64,000 bases of DNA from Dendrobium chrysotoxum (GCA_019925795.1 CM034300.1:50760873-50824872), one strand, 5' to 3'. Positions 1 to 10,524 are shown, counted from the first letter of the stretch. Notes: generated by a model not told the origin, from the sequence alone. Made by a program: numbers and translations.

Positions 1-2712
1 GTTTACATGCTAGACTTTAATTCTGTTAAAGCATCTACTGCCTTGTGTCTGAAAATTATATCTGATGAATCATGGTTGTGGCATAGAAGGCTTTGTCATG
101 CTAGCATGAAAAATCTTAAGAAAATCACTCAAAAGCAACTGGTTAGAGGAGTACCCAAATTGGATTTTACTAAAGATCATTTATGTGATGCATGTCAACT
201 AGGAAAACAAGTGAGATCCTCATTCAATTCTATCAAGAAAATTAGGACTAGCAAGCCCCTAGAAATTCTTCACATGGATTTATTTGGACCTGTTAGTACC
301 TTAAGTTTAGGAGGAAAAAGATTTGGGTATGTTATTGTGGATGACTGTACTAGATTCACCTGGATTAGATTTTTGAATCATAAGAGTGAATCATTTGAGG
401 AGTTCAGAGATTTTGTCACTTGGATTCAAAGAAAACTTGGTTTTGAAATAGTTAGTATCCAAAGTGATCATGGGGGAGAATTTGAAAATGAAATGTTTAA
501 TGATTTTTTCAAATCTCTTGGAATTGAACACAACTTCTCAGCACCGAGAACACCTCAACAGAATGGAGTTGTAAAAAGAAAGAACAGGATATTAGTGGAA
601 ACTGCTAGGGCCATATTGGCAGAATATTCACTTCCTAAATATTTTTGGGCTGAAGCAGTTAGTACCGCATGTTATGTATTGAATAGGGTATACATAAGGT
701 CTAAATTGGATAAGACACCCTATAAACTTCTTAAAGGTAGAAGTCCCAACCTCTCACATCTACATATTTTTGGATGTAAAGTGTTCATTCATAATAATGA
801 TAAAACTCTTCTAGGAAAATTTGATCCGAAAGCAGATGAAGGAATTTTTCTAGGATACTCAAGTGTTGGAAAATCCTATAGAGTTTTTAATAAGAAAACA
901 TTAGTAGTTGAAGAGACCACACATGTTGTTTTTGATGAATCTTATGATAGTAAAGGGTCTAATATGGATGAAGATGAGGTTGAGGTGATAAATCAAAAGC
1001 TTGAAAATCAAAAAGTTGAAGATAAGGTTGAAAAAGAAGAGGAAAACCAATTGCCTAGAGAATGGAAATTTGTAAGGAGTCATCCAAAAGAATTGATTTT
1101 AGGTGAACCAAGTGAAGGAGTTAGGACTAGGCATGGATTGAGGAAAGAAGTGAATCATTCAGCATTTATTTCAATGATAGAACCCACAAACATAGAACAA
1201 GCACTTTTGGATGAATTTTGGATATTGGCCATGCAAGAAGAGTTAAATCAATTCAAGAGAAATGATGTTTGGGAATTAATTGAAAGGCCAAAAGATCAAA
1301 GTGTAGTTGGGACTAAGTGGGTATTCAAAAACAAGATGAATGATTCAGGAGTAATTGTTAGAAATAAGGCTAGATTAGTAGCTAAGGGGTATAACCAAGT
1401 TGAAGGAATTGATTTTGAGGAGACATTTGCCCCTGTAGCAAGACTTGATGCAATAAGAGTTTTGTTAGCCTTTGCCTGTTTTAAAGATTTTAAATTGTAC
1501 GAAATGGATGTTAAAAGTGCCTTTCTAAATGGGGTGATAGAAGAGGATGTGTATGTTGAACAACCTCCAGGTTTTGAAAATTCTAAATACCCTAATCATA
1601 TTTTCAAATTGAAAAAGGCATTATATAGACTAAAACAGGCACCTAGAGCATGGTACGAGAGGTTAAGCACTTTCTTGTTAAATCGATCATTTGTTAAAAG
1701 AAGTGTGGACACCACTTTATTTATGAAAAGATTTAAAAATGAAATACTCATTGTACAAATATATGTGGATGATATCATCTTTGGATCAACTGATAAAGCT
1801 TTATGTGATGAATTTTCAAAAATAATGAGTAGTGAATTTGAGATGAATTTGATGGGTGATTTGACTTATTTTCTTGGATTTAGCATAAAGCAAAATGAGG
1901 AAGGGACTTTTCTTTGTCAATCTAAATATGTTAAGAAAATCCTCAAAAAGTATGAAATGGATAATGTTAAACCAGTCACTACACCCTTGAGTTCCTCAGT
2001 CCTATTAGATAAGGATCCAAAGGGAAAATCTATTGATCAAAAGAAGTTTAGAGGAATAATTGGATCTTTACTTTATTTGACTGCTAGCAGACCTGACATT
2101 ATGTTTAGTGTTTGCTTATGTGCTAGATTTCAAGCTGATCCAAAAGAATCACATTTGACAGCAGTAAAAAGGATCTTAAGATATCTTTTGGGAACTCAAA
2201 ATTTAGGAATTTGGTATCGTAAGAACATTTCTTCTTTTGATATAATTGGATACTCAGATTCAGATTTTGCAGGCTGTAGGGTGGATAGGAAAAGTACTTC
2301 TGGAACATGTCAATTCATTGGAAATTCATTAGTATCTTGGTCCAGTAGAAAATAAAATTCAGTAGCACTTTCTACAGCTGAAGCATAGTACATTGCCTTA
2401 GGGAGTTGTGTAGCACAGGTGCTTTGGTTGAAACAATAATTGAGTGACTTAGGATTAGTAGTAGGCACCATTCCAATATTTTGTGACAACACTAGTGCCA
2501 TTTGTATTTCAAAGAATCCTATTCAACATTCTAGAACCAAGCATATTGACATAAGGCATCATTTCATAAGAGATCATGTAGCAAAAAGTGAAATTGAACT
2601 ACATCATGTGGCTACTAAAGATCAGCTTGCAGATATTTTCACAAAACCCTTAGCCTTTGACACATTTAGCATGTTGAGGACAAGGCTAGGTGTGATAGAT
2701 CTAAATGCTTGA
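1..2712 (+). pseudogene. pol: E1 pol (integrase, reverse transcriptase, RNase H), 5'-partial, three nonsense codons
   Basis: The frame is open from base 1 to 2352 and then has stops at 2353-2355 (TAA), 2386-2388 (TAG) and 2437-2439 (TAA), before running to the natural end near 2712. Domains in order: pre-integrase zinc motif (WHRRLCH ... CDAC, about residues 25-68); integrase core with HMDLFGP, SDHGGEFE and SAPRTPQQNG (about 90-195); RT from about residue 420 with FAPVARL, MDVKSAFLNG and the catalytic YVDDIIFGS; RNase H with YSDSDFAG and, after the stops, the conserved KHIDIRHHF and ADIFTKPL. The stops fit CAA-to-TAA type changes in the RNase H domain. Protease and gag are outside the window. 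The protein is the same type as that of E4 and E2 but from a clearly divergent subfamily. Confidence 0.95.
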
Positions 2713-3366
2713 TTAAAATTTTCTGCAAATGTATTTGTATTTGTTTTGTATTTGTTAGTTTGTTTGTTGATTTGTTTTCATTATTATATTTTTATTTCTT
2801 GTTTGAATTCTTTTTTTTTTGTTTTTATTTGTTCCGTATTTGAATGTTGAAAGGCTAAAGTTTTTGATGTGTTGGGGTTTTTTAGTTATATTCATACTGT
2901 ACGATATGTCATCGTACTGTACGATCACGTCATCGTACCCACATTTTGTTTGTACGAACGGATAGGAAATACGGTTAGGGGCAGTTATTATTGGCGATCG
3001 TACGTATGAATACGTCATTCATCTGTACGATCCATGTGTCATTTTGCGTGAGGGATGAACCTAACCGTCGCCTGAACGACCTTTAATTTTCTGATCGTCC
3101 CGGACGAACACGTAATCGTCTGTACGATCAGGAAGTCAAAAAGCCTGTACGAAAGGATGCCTCGGGACGAGCAGTTTACGAAAAACCATTTCTTTTTTAC
3201 TATTTTCGTTCGTCTCGGATGAATTTCCATTTGTCCCGGACGAATCTAGGATCGTCTTGTACAAATGTTATTCGTACAGTACGATATCAGGTTTTTTCTA
3301 TATAAAGGAGGGTCATTTTCTTTCATTTCACTATCTTTCTAGAAACCTTTAGAGCCTTGAGAGAAA
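2713..3366 (+). promoter_or_regulatory. E1 pol-ORF3 spacer: phased dyad array and TATA box, candidate internal promoter
   Basis: Between the end of pol and ORF3 lie 15-bp dyads of the form ATCGTAC-N-GTACGAT or ATCGTCC-N-GGACGAA, some degenerate. I read centres at 2898, 2918 and 2939; 3004 and 3024; 3101 and 3121; and 3216, 3237, 3258 and 3278. Neighbours are 20 or 21 bp apart. The groups start 97-115 bp apart. A weaker pair near 3146 and 3164 does not fit the spacing. The last dyad is followed by TATATAAA at 3299-3306, and the ORF3 ATG is at 3367, which leaves room for a start site near 3330. The same arrangement is found in the U3 of LTRs in this window. Promoter activity is inferred. Confidence 0.6.
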
Positions 3367-4449
3367 ATGTCTGGTAGTGGAAAAAGGGCAGGAGTGGCTA
3401 GGCATCCGGCGTCTAGAAGGGAATGTGATGAAAATTTCCTTAGTGAGGAGAATGAGGAAGCATACCTTAGGTATGCTGCGTCTAAGATTACTCCTTCCCG
3501 TATTCTTCTGCAAGAAAACATCCATTTTGCAATTATGCCCCTCTTTGACTCGATACAGTTTTCTTTTCTATTGACCTTGATTTATGCCTTCAATAAGGAC
3601 TTGTTTCATGTTTTCCTTGCAAACATAACCTTTAACGAGGATCATACAGCCATCTCTTCTTATGTCCTTAAACAAAAGGTTAGAATAACTAAGGAAGATG
3701 TAGGAGAATATGTTCATCTTAGAACTGAAGGGATTAGAGCTCATACTTTCTCCACAAGACCTGAAAATGGTTGGTCCGAAATTAACCAAGTTCTTAGAGG
3801 TGCAAGCATACCTACACATGTTGGTCAGGTAGAAATGTTGAATCAAAATGCTAGGATAATTCAACATGTGCTTAGGACATCAATAATACCTAAAGCAGGA
3901 GATCGAGTTAATATGACTCCACTTCTTTCTGCAACAACATTTCTTATTATGACTGGTCAGCCTATAGATGAAGCTCAATTGATCTTAGATTACATCTATT
4001 ATCTGTCTGACATTGGGTTGGCTAGTGTGAAGAGGAAGAAATATATTGCTTTAGGACATATTGTGTGTTACATCCTAGAGAGAAAGTACAATCTTGTTCA
4101 TCCTTCTGGTCCTTCAGAGCTCCCACTATACTTCACTGATGCTTCTTTTAGAGCATTATTTGGGAAAGAGGGTACAGTTGACAGCTCAGATGATGAGCCT
4201 CATTTTGCTACTGCTCCTTCAGGTGCACCCTCAACTGCACCTGGACCTTAACAGGATTTCTATCAAAACATGGTCCAACGTTTTGATAGAATGGACCAAC
4301 GGTTTGATGACATGGAGGATCATCTAAAGAGGCAGGATGATCAGTTTGATGCTGTTAACACAAATATTGCTACTCTTAACAGCTATTTCTCATTGTTCGA
4401 TGGTATACCACCTCCTCCACCTCCTGATCAGGGTCCCTCTCAGTACTAG
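3367..4449 (+). pseudogene. E1 ORF3 (Sirevirus extra ORF, plant-transposon-protein-like), one nonsense codon
   Basis: The ATG at 3367 follows the TATA box by about 60 bp. The frame is open for 294 codons to a TAA at 4249-4251, then continues in frame to TAG at 4447-4449, so one nonsense codon separates the last 65 codons. The N-terminal two-thirds has a conserved block (IQHVLRTSIIPKAGDR, then TPLLS and IMTG) shared with the ORF3 remnant of E3. It resembles the plant 'putative transposon protein' family as I remember it. The tail is charged and coiled-coil-like (RFDRMDQRFDDMEDH) and ends in a proline run followed by DQ. I see no signal peptide, and only one hydrophobic stretch (about residues 58-85), so an envelope role, sometimes proposed for Sirevirus ORF3, is not supported here. 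Function unknown. Confidence 0.75.
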
Positions 4450-4957
4450 CTTGGATGTGATTTTGTCACTCTTTGTTTGTTTTTAAGTTATCTTTGAGTA
4501 TTTTCTTGTGAGTTGTTATTTTGAATATGTGTTAGCAAGTTCTTTATATGAGATGTGCCTTAAACGTGTAACTTGCTATGGTTGTATGTTATGAAGTTAT
4601 TAGTAATGAAATGTTCCAGTGTTTCGGTATTTATTCTTTTGTGTTAGTGAATGGCCTTGTTTCACTTGAATATAGTTGATTACTGATCTAGAATGTTAAT
4701 TGAGTTCATATTACAATAAAAAATTTCTATGCATAACTTTAAAATTTCAAATTTTTTAGATTTCATTATGTTATGGTGTGGATTAGAAGATCCTACTTAA
4801 ATCTTATTTAGACATGTGTTATTTAGTCAAATAATTATGTATGGTTGTTATTTTAACATTATTCTCACATTCTATATCTTTGTGTTTATTATTGTATTTG
4901 TGACTAAAGAGATAATATTATTGGGAAGAATCTTAAATTCAAAGCAAAGCTTGAAAA

Positions 4958-5115
4958 GATGCACAAAATGTGCCATATAAGAAAAGATGTACAATGTCGC
5001 CAAATGTAAAAAGACACACAAAGTGTGTCATCAAATCAAAAGATGCGCAATGTCGCCAACTGTCAACAGACACACAAAGTGTGTCATCAAATCAAAAGAT
5101 GCGCAAAGTCGCCAA
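4958..5115 (+). repeat. Tandem hairpin repeats (GACACACAAAGTGTGTC type)
   Basis: Alternating units contain AAGATG(C/T)(G/A)CAA...GTCGCC and the perfect inverted repeat GACACACAAAGTGTGTC (7-bp stem, AAA loop), which occurs twice (about 5013 and 5069). A less perfect form, GCACAAAATGTGCC, is near 4962. A related set, GATACACAAAGTGTATC and GCACAAAGTGCGTC read on the minus strand, lies in the non-coding region of E2 near 38700-38880. The stem bases differ there but pairing is kept. Confidence 0.75.
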
Positions 5116-5398
5116 ATATTCTTTCCTTTAGTTTTTTATTCTCTTTTTCACTAATTAATAATTGTCACTTTAGACCTAGAATTTTTTATAATGTTATCTC
5201 TCATTCTATACAAAAATTGAGACTGCTAAACATGTCTAATACATTACTACTTTAGATCAACTTTTCTTGTCTTTAACATACTTTGAAATCTAACATTTTT
5301 TAGTCTTTAGTTTTTGCATCTCATTTCAATATTGTAATTCAACTTTATTTAACATAATTCCATTTCTCAACTATCTTTTAGTGCTCTTTTTGCTGTTG

Positions 5399-5411
5399 GC
5401 AAAAGGGGGAG
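5399..5411 (+). promoter_or_regulatory. Internal polypurine tract of E1
   Basis: GGCAAAAGGGGGAGAG closely matches the core of the terminal polypurine tract (AAAGAGGGGGAGA) about 420 bp downstream. It could prime extra plus-strand synthesis. I recall that additional PPTs are a feature of Sireviruses. Function here is inferred. Confidence 0.5.
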
Positions 5412-5429
5412 AGTTTTATTTTTTGACTT

Positions 5430-5610
5430 ATGTTTCTTGTATGATTGTATGTGCTTGGTATGTATGTTCTTGTATGTTTGTATGTGCTATATGTTTGTAT
5501 GTGCTTGCTTTCTGTATGTTTGTATGTGCTTGCTTTGTTTTTGCTCTACCTTGTATGTTTGTATGTGCTATATGTTTGTATGTGCTTGCTTTGTTTTTGC
5601 TCTACACTCT
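5430..5610 (+). repeat. Degenerate tandem repeat, TATGTTTGTATGTGCT(TG) units
   Basis: TGTATGTTTGTATGTGCTATATG and GTGCTTGCTTTGTTTTTGC blocks recur, giving a higher-order unit of roughly 70 bp in two copies. The region yields spurious open frames in three frames, none supported as a gene. Confidence 0.7.
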
Positions 5611-5818
5611 TTTCTTCCCTTCTTCTTCCCTTCTCTTATCTATCCTCAAATATCTTGATTTGTCTTTAAGGGGAGCTTAAGGATAGGATAAGTTAGTTTT
5701 AGGGATTTAGGTTATTTTAGGGGAGTGTAGATCTTTTATTTAAAGGGGATACATTGAGTGAATGTTAGAAGATCTATTTTTGTATATCATCAAACAATAG
5801 TTGTTTTGCCATCATCAA

Positions 5819-5830
5819 AGAGGGGGAGAT
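5819..5830 (+). promoter_or_regulatory. 3' polypurine tract of E1
   Basis: The purine run AGAGGGGGAGA directly precedes the LTR start TGTTTTGATT. The preceding TTTTGCCATCATCAA is shared with E2 and, less exactly, E3, which fixes the LTR boundary. Confidence 0.85.
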
Positions 5831-6185
5831 TGTTTTGATTGGAGTGAATTATTTTGTTCATGAGATTGTTTTGATTTGAGTGAATTGTTTTATTCATGAG
5901 AATTCTAATCCAAGTTTATGTTTTTGATGATTACAAAAGTTTATTGTTTGTCTAATTCATCTTCTAACATATATTTGAGTTTTTTGTTTGTCTGTGTGTA
6001 CTAAAGCATTTTTCAAGAAATTCACACTCAAGACTGTTGAAGACCTCAAGTTCACTTGTTAACTATAAATAAAGTCTGTAATTTTCTTTTCTTCTTTTTC
6101 TTAAGTCTGAGAGAGTGTGATTGTAAGTTGGATAACTGTGCACACACACAATGGGGGAGTAAAAAGTTTAAATGTTTTTAAACTG

Positions 6186-6749
6186 ATCGTACAATACGAA
6201 TTTATTTCGTACAGTACGATATGAAGAATATGTCCTCCTGGGAGAACCGATCAGACTAGAAAATTTTTCTAAGGCATGTTCGTACAGTACGAATAACATT
6301 CGTACATGAGTTTTTGCTGTACGAACAACTCAAATTTGGGTTCGTCCAGAGGTTCGTACGGGACGAATGAATCGGACGATGCTCACTGTTCGGTTCGTCC
6401 AAGCGTTTGTACGGGACGAAACATTCGGACGATGCTCACTGTTCGATTCGTCCAAGCGATCGTACGGGATGTAACGTTCGGATGATGCTCACTGTTCGAT
6501 TCGTCTAAACGTTCGTACGGGACGAAGTGTTCGGACGATGCTCACTGACATGATCGTCCAAGTGTTCGTACGGGATGAACAATGTGTACGAATGGCTCTG
6601 TTGTGTTCGTCTGATGAGTCATACAGGATGGATTGTTCAAATCTTTGAACTATTCGTACAGTACGATGGACGATCGTACGGGACGATCGGCACGGACTTA
6701 ACTTGAAAATTCAGTTTTTGGACGGTTTTTCCTGTCCTAAGTATAAAAA
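6186..6749 (+). promoter_or_regulatory. E1 LTR U3 dyad array and TATA box
   Basis: Dyads TTCGTAC-N-GTACGAT and relatives are centred at 6193 and 6213, 6286 and 6306, then 6360, 6413, 6466, 6519 and 6572 (exactly 53 bp apart), then 6660 and 6680. Pairs are 20 bp apart. Each 53-bp unit also contains single half sites (GGACGAT and TTCGTCC). TATAAAAA follows at 6742. This is a plausible U3 promoter, and the protein that would bind the dyads is unknown. Confidence 0.65.
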
Positions 6750-6975
6750 TGACTCAAAACTGTTTTGAGAAGTGATCCTTCTACGAAAATTCTTTTGGGA
6801 AGTGAGAGGAGAGTGATAGGGAGAGTGTTTGGGAGTGAGTTTTGAGAGATCTTTCAAGAGAAATTGTGAGGAGATTTACAAGGTTATCCAATTGAGAGGA
6901 TTTCTTTTACTTGTTCTTCAAGCATCTTCCTAGTTCCTTGGAGACTTTTGCAAGAGCATTATTCGAAAGGATTCC

Positions 6976-7110
6976 GGTTCTCTGCCGCACTTGGAGAGTG
7001 GAAACGATTCCGGTTCTCTGCCGCACTTGGAGAGTGAAAAGGACGACGGTTCTCTGCCGCACTTAGAGAGTGAAAAGGACGACGGTACTCTGCCGCACCG
7101 GGGTTGGTGG
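6976..7110 (+). repeat. E1 leader: four 36-bp units, each with a small hairpin
   Basis: Units start at 6976, 7012, 7048 and 7084. Units 1-3 contain CACTTGGAGAGTG or a close variant, which folds as CACT/AGTG around a purine loop. Unit 4 contains CACCGGGGTTGGTG (CACC/GGTG). They lie downstream of the TATA box and so should be transcribed. The E4 LTR has a matching array with different stems. Confidence 0.75.
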
Positions 7111-7501
7111 AAGAGAGTATGTAAAGGCTTCTCCGCCTTGCTATGGGGGCAAAAGGAGAGTCACTTGGTTTTAGTGCAATACCTAGAGAAGGGATCTCTA
7201 GGGAGTGGATATAGGTTGTGTTTGACTGAACCACTATTAATTCTGGTGTTTTCTGTTCTCTATTTATTTTTTCTGCATTTCTATTTTCTGCAGTTTATTC
7301 TCATTGTGGTTAAATTTCTGTTTTAAAAGAAAGAGCAAAAATTATCTCTGTTCGTACTGTACGAAGTTATATCGTACTGTACGATTAGCTTTTAAATTTT
7401 TCAAAATATCAAGAGTAATTTTAAAAAGAACCAATTCACCCCCCCTCTTGGTTAGCCTAGGGACATTGAGCAATAGGTCTAACAACCTGTTTGCACTTTC
7501 A

Positions 7502-10469
7502 TTCTCTCTGTTGGGGTTAACTAATACACTATCTGACAGTGTAAGCTCTCCACTCCAATAGTTCCTTTCTACCCAATCTTTGAATATAAAATAGTCTTCA
7601 ATCACGTGACTAACAATTCGATGGTATGGACAATAATTCAGATCATTAATCATGCCGGCCTGTTCTGGTCGGCGAGACTCCAGTAGTTGTAGGCCAATCT
7701 TGAGAGCATGTCGGAAGTTTTTTCCCGTACATTCTCTTTTAAAAGAGTTCGGCTTATTGATTTTCTCCTGTAAGGAAGGGACTACTGGCTTTTCCTTCGT
7801 CTGTTTTGTCATCTTAGGCGTAGCCATTTCTCCTTTCTCCTTTTTATCAGGACGAGAAGTAAATGTAGTATTTACTTCATGCCGCTTTGAATCATAAATT
7901 CTGGGTTGTTTGCCTTTACTAGCGGGATTACTATGGTAGTTGTAGGCGATGCCCCTAGGCTTAGGTAGCCTTTCGAACTTAGCTACACGATCTAATAATT
8001 CTTGAAAGGAATTTATCATGGCCATTACTAAGTAGGGAGCCATATGGTCGGCAATATTTCCAAGCAGGAGTTCTACAGCATATTTCTCGATCAATTGATG
8101 CTCACACCTCATGCTAAAGTTCCTCCACCTTGTGATATATTTGGTGACAGACTAATCCTTCTTTCTTCTTTCAAAAGTAAGATCTGCAATCGTCACCTTC
8201 TTTGTGGTACCGGCAAACCTTTTAATGAATATCGTTTCAAGCTCGACGAATGTCTTAATCGAGTCATTTGGTAACTCGGCAAACCATTCGAAAGCCGTAC
8301 CTGTAAGGCTGCTAACAAATTGACGTAGCAACAAGGTATTATTTCCTCCAGTGTTACCGCAGGTAGCCTTGAACTGGACCAAATGTTGCCTAGAATTTTC
8401 TGTGCCAAAAAATATTTTGAACTGAGGTACCATGTATCCTTTAGGATATTTTACGTGGTCGTATTCCATGGGATACGGGCGGCCTGTACCCACTAAAGCT
8501 TCAACAGTTTTAGCGGCAATAACTTCTTTCACGTTTTTTATTGATAAGATTTTCAATTTGGGTTTTGCTGACTACTTCCTCTTCTTTGAGTGCTGTTAGC
8601 ATTAGCTCTTGTACCTCTGCTTCTTAGTTAGGCACATCTAGATTAGGAGGAGTGGCCTGAATACCTAACGTACCCATATTCTCTTGGGGGTTTACAGGTT
8701 GTGTTCAGCCAAGCGCGGTCGCTAGACCAAGTTGCCCAAATAATTCTTTCATCATAAAGTTCATCTCATCAAGACGAACATTTAATTGAGCAATCTCTTG
8801 GTCTTTTCCCGTCGGAGAGATTGTATTTCTTGTTGCAATTTTATTACAGATCCGTTAGCCTCCTCTTCCTCCACCTCCTCTAATTGGGGAGGTGTCGTAT
8901 TTGTAGGCATTGCTTGCTCTTGCATACCTCGCATTTATTCTTCATTTTGAGGGGTTGCAGCTGCATTCCGGTGAGCCTGCATTCTCTGGCTAGGCTACTT
9001 GAAAGTATGGGTAACAACTCGAACGGTTTCAACGTCCCTAGGATCAACCTCTTTTGTTTTCCCGCCATACTTATCATCTGGAAAGTTTTTTCGTCTCAAT
9101 GATCGACATTGTAGTCATCTTCGACCTCATATTCTTCTTCTGGCCGATTCCAACGCCTCCAATGGATTATGGGAGAGTCAGGGCTCCCTTCGTACATAAT
9201 AGCCTTTCCCTTATCAGCTAGGGTAGGCTTGGAAGGAGATTTCTTAATAGAATGCGTCATTTGATCAACATTTTTTGGTGACATTTTACGAGCGTGGCTC
9301 ACATAATTGCCCTTCAATATATTCTTTTGTTTGGGCTCTTTTGGTACCCAAACTCGTTAGTTCATTACAACGATCTTCAAATAATTTATCTTGGGTGCAG
9401 GGCAATGTCGGTTACTCATACCAACAAGTTCCTTTGCAGGACTCGACCTGTAGTATGGTCGAAGGGGTCTTTGTCTGTAGCCTTGATAGTGTAGACTACC
9501 GTGGGATTTTCCCACTTTCTTTCTTTCAAATCCTAAATACTACCCAGGCTCCATAGTTTTAGGATTAAAGAAATGCAGAAGGCCCCTATTACTTCCTCGG
9601 TAAGATTTCTTTGAAACCTCATTCTTTCAAGAATTTCTAAAAGTTCAAACGACTCCTTTATTCAACAACTTCTTCCGGTTTCTTATCAAATTCTTATTCT
9701 TCACAGCCTTCAGTAGCTTGTGAAGACAGGAGGAGACTGTTTCTCTCTTTTCTGGCAACGATGGTTGGTTAGAAGTCTCCCAGAAAGACTTCTTTAGCTC
9801 ACCCCGAGCATTGTTGTGTTTCACCCATCTTAATGGCTCGAAGCCATTGCAAATGGGTATGTTTGCCTCCGGTTGAGGCAATGGCTCCTGATTTGGGGTT
9901 GGTATATTTGTCCGCCCGGTTGCTCTAAGTCGAGCGTTGGCTTTTCATCTGGCTTTCCTTAACAATTTGACACCAGAAGTAGAGGCTTTGGCATCATGCC
10001 TCCCAAGAGCAAAAATAGTTTCCTTAAGAACTTCAGTTTCGTTCCTCTCCAAATTGGTTGTATTAATGACAACAGATTTCAGCTTAGGCTCGGGAGCCTT
10101 TCTTTTAGCCAATGGGAGCACCTTGTTGTTGATGTTAGAAGCCCCAGTGTCGAACTTCTCATAGTGAACAACATATCTGTTCACATTCTAGCCGGACGAA
10201 TCAGCAATGATTTGTTTTGATCAAGGCTTAAGAACCTCCTTTTTGGCCAAAGGGGTTGCAGTAAATACAGAAGGTCTGGGTACAACAGCATTCTCAATCA
10301 TCATCTCCCTGGTTGATGCAGTTTCACCAGGAAGGAACTTGAATACTTCGAAAATAGTTCTGAATTGCAGTGTGGCACCAGATCGGCCAATATCTATCAC
10401 GATATGGGGGAATTGGATGCGCGATCCCTCCCAGAGCATGATAGTCATCATACTTTTAACAGTCAACAT
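7502..10469 (-). pseudogene. gag: Decayed Ty3/gypsy gag region (Ogre/Tat-like), cut by E1
   Basis: On the minus strand the clearest coding segment (8556-8152 then 8112-7502) matches the retrotransposon gag pattern: FVSSLTGTAFEWFAELP, then FVELETIFIKRFAG, then a basic linker and CPYHRIVSHVIEDYF. This pattern is one I associate with the Ogre/Tat group. Upstream segments (10469-10221, 10184-9945, 9881-9645, 9317-9096, 9077-8880) are open in pieces. They could be the extra N-terminal ORF or gag leader of such an element, and I cannot identify them individually. Stops and frame changes separate all pieces. E1 inserted at 7501/7502, so the rest of the element should lie beyond the left edge. Confidence 0.7.
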
Positions 10470-10522
10470 TTCAATAACCTGTAATAGAACTTGCAGGGAT
10501 TAGTCAACCTGACTTCTGTTTC

Positions 10523-10524
<2 letters not shown>

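Larger units (their letters stand above)
4450..5818 (+). other. E1 3' non-coding region
   Basis: AT-rich sequence between ORF3 and the polypurine tract. It contains the hairpin repeats at about 4958-5115, an internal polypurine tract near 5400 and a TATGTTTGTATGTG repeat block at about 5430-5610. Short open frames over the last block exist in several frames at once and simply reflect the repeat. I see no coding sequence. Confidence 0.7.
1..7501 (+). mobile_element. E1: Sirevirus-like Ty1/copia retrotransposon, 5' part outside window
   Basis: The order seen is pre-integrase zinc region, integrase, reverse transcriptase, RNase H, spacer, ORF3, 3' non-coding region, polypurine tract, 3' LTR. 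Integrase before RT is the Ty1/copia order. An extra ORF between pol and the 3' LTR is characteristic of the Sirevirus lineage. The 5' LTR, PBS and gag lie left of the window. The right end is set by the LTR terminus ...TTTGCACTTTCA at 7501, after which the reading frame of an older gypsy gag resumes. The 5-bp target duplication would be TTCTC (7502-7506), but its partner is off-window. Pol and ORF3 carry nonsense codons, so this copy is not autonomous. Confidence 0.93.
5831..7501 (+). repeat. 3' LTR of E1 (1671 bp)
   Basis: The LTR starts TGTTTTGATT after the PPT and ends CACTTTCA. The termini are TG...CA, matching the ends of E2 and E4. It opens with a 36-bp tandem duplication (5827-5862 and 5863-5898). 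U3 holds GTAC-core dyads and four 53-bp units (6373, 6426, 6479, 6532). A TATA box (TATAAAAA) is at 6742-6749. Four 36-bp units beginning GGTTCTCTGCCGCAC or similar follow at 6976, 7012, 7048 and 7084. The U5 end carries a CCAATTCACCCCCCC-like motif and CTTGGTTAGCCT, which is also found in E4 although the U3 regions do not align. Confidence 0.9.

Noticed and set aside
3367..4449. ORF3 as a retroviral envelope gene
   Set aside because: No signal peptide, no convincing membrane anchor, no cleavage site pattern. Position alone is not enough.
5381..5680. Overlapping 73-99 codon open frames in three frames
   Set aside because: They arise from the TATGTTTGTATGTGC tandem repeat and have Cys/Val/Tyr-rich low-complexity products with no support.
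6991..7326. 111-codon frame in the E1 LTR, and a similar 135-codon frame in the E4 LTR (59658-60065)
   Set aside because: They translate the leader hairpin repeats. The repeat periods (36 versus 41, 41, 39) do not conserve a protein, whereas base pairing is conserved.
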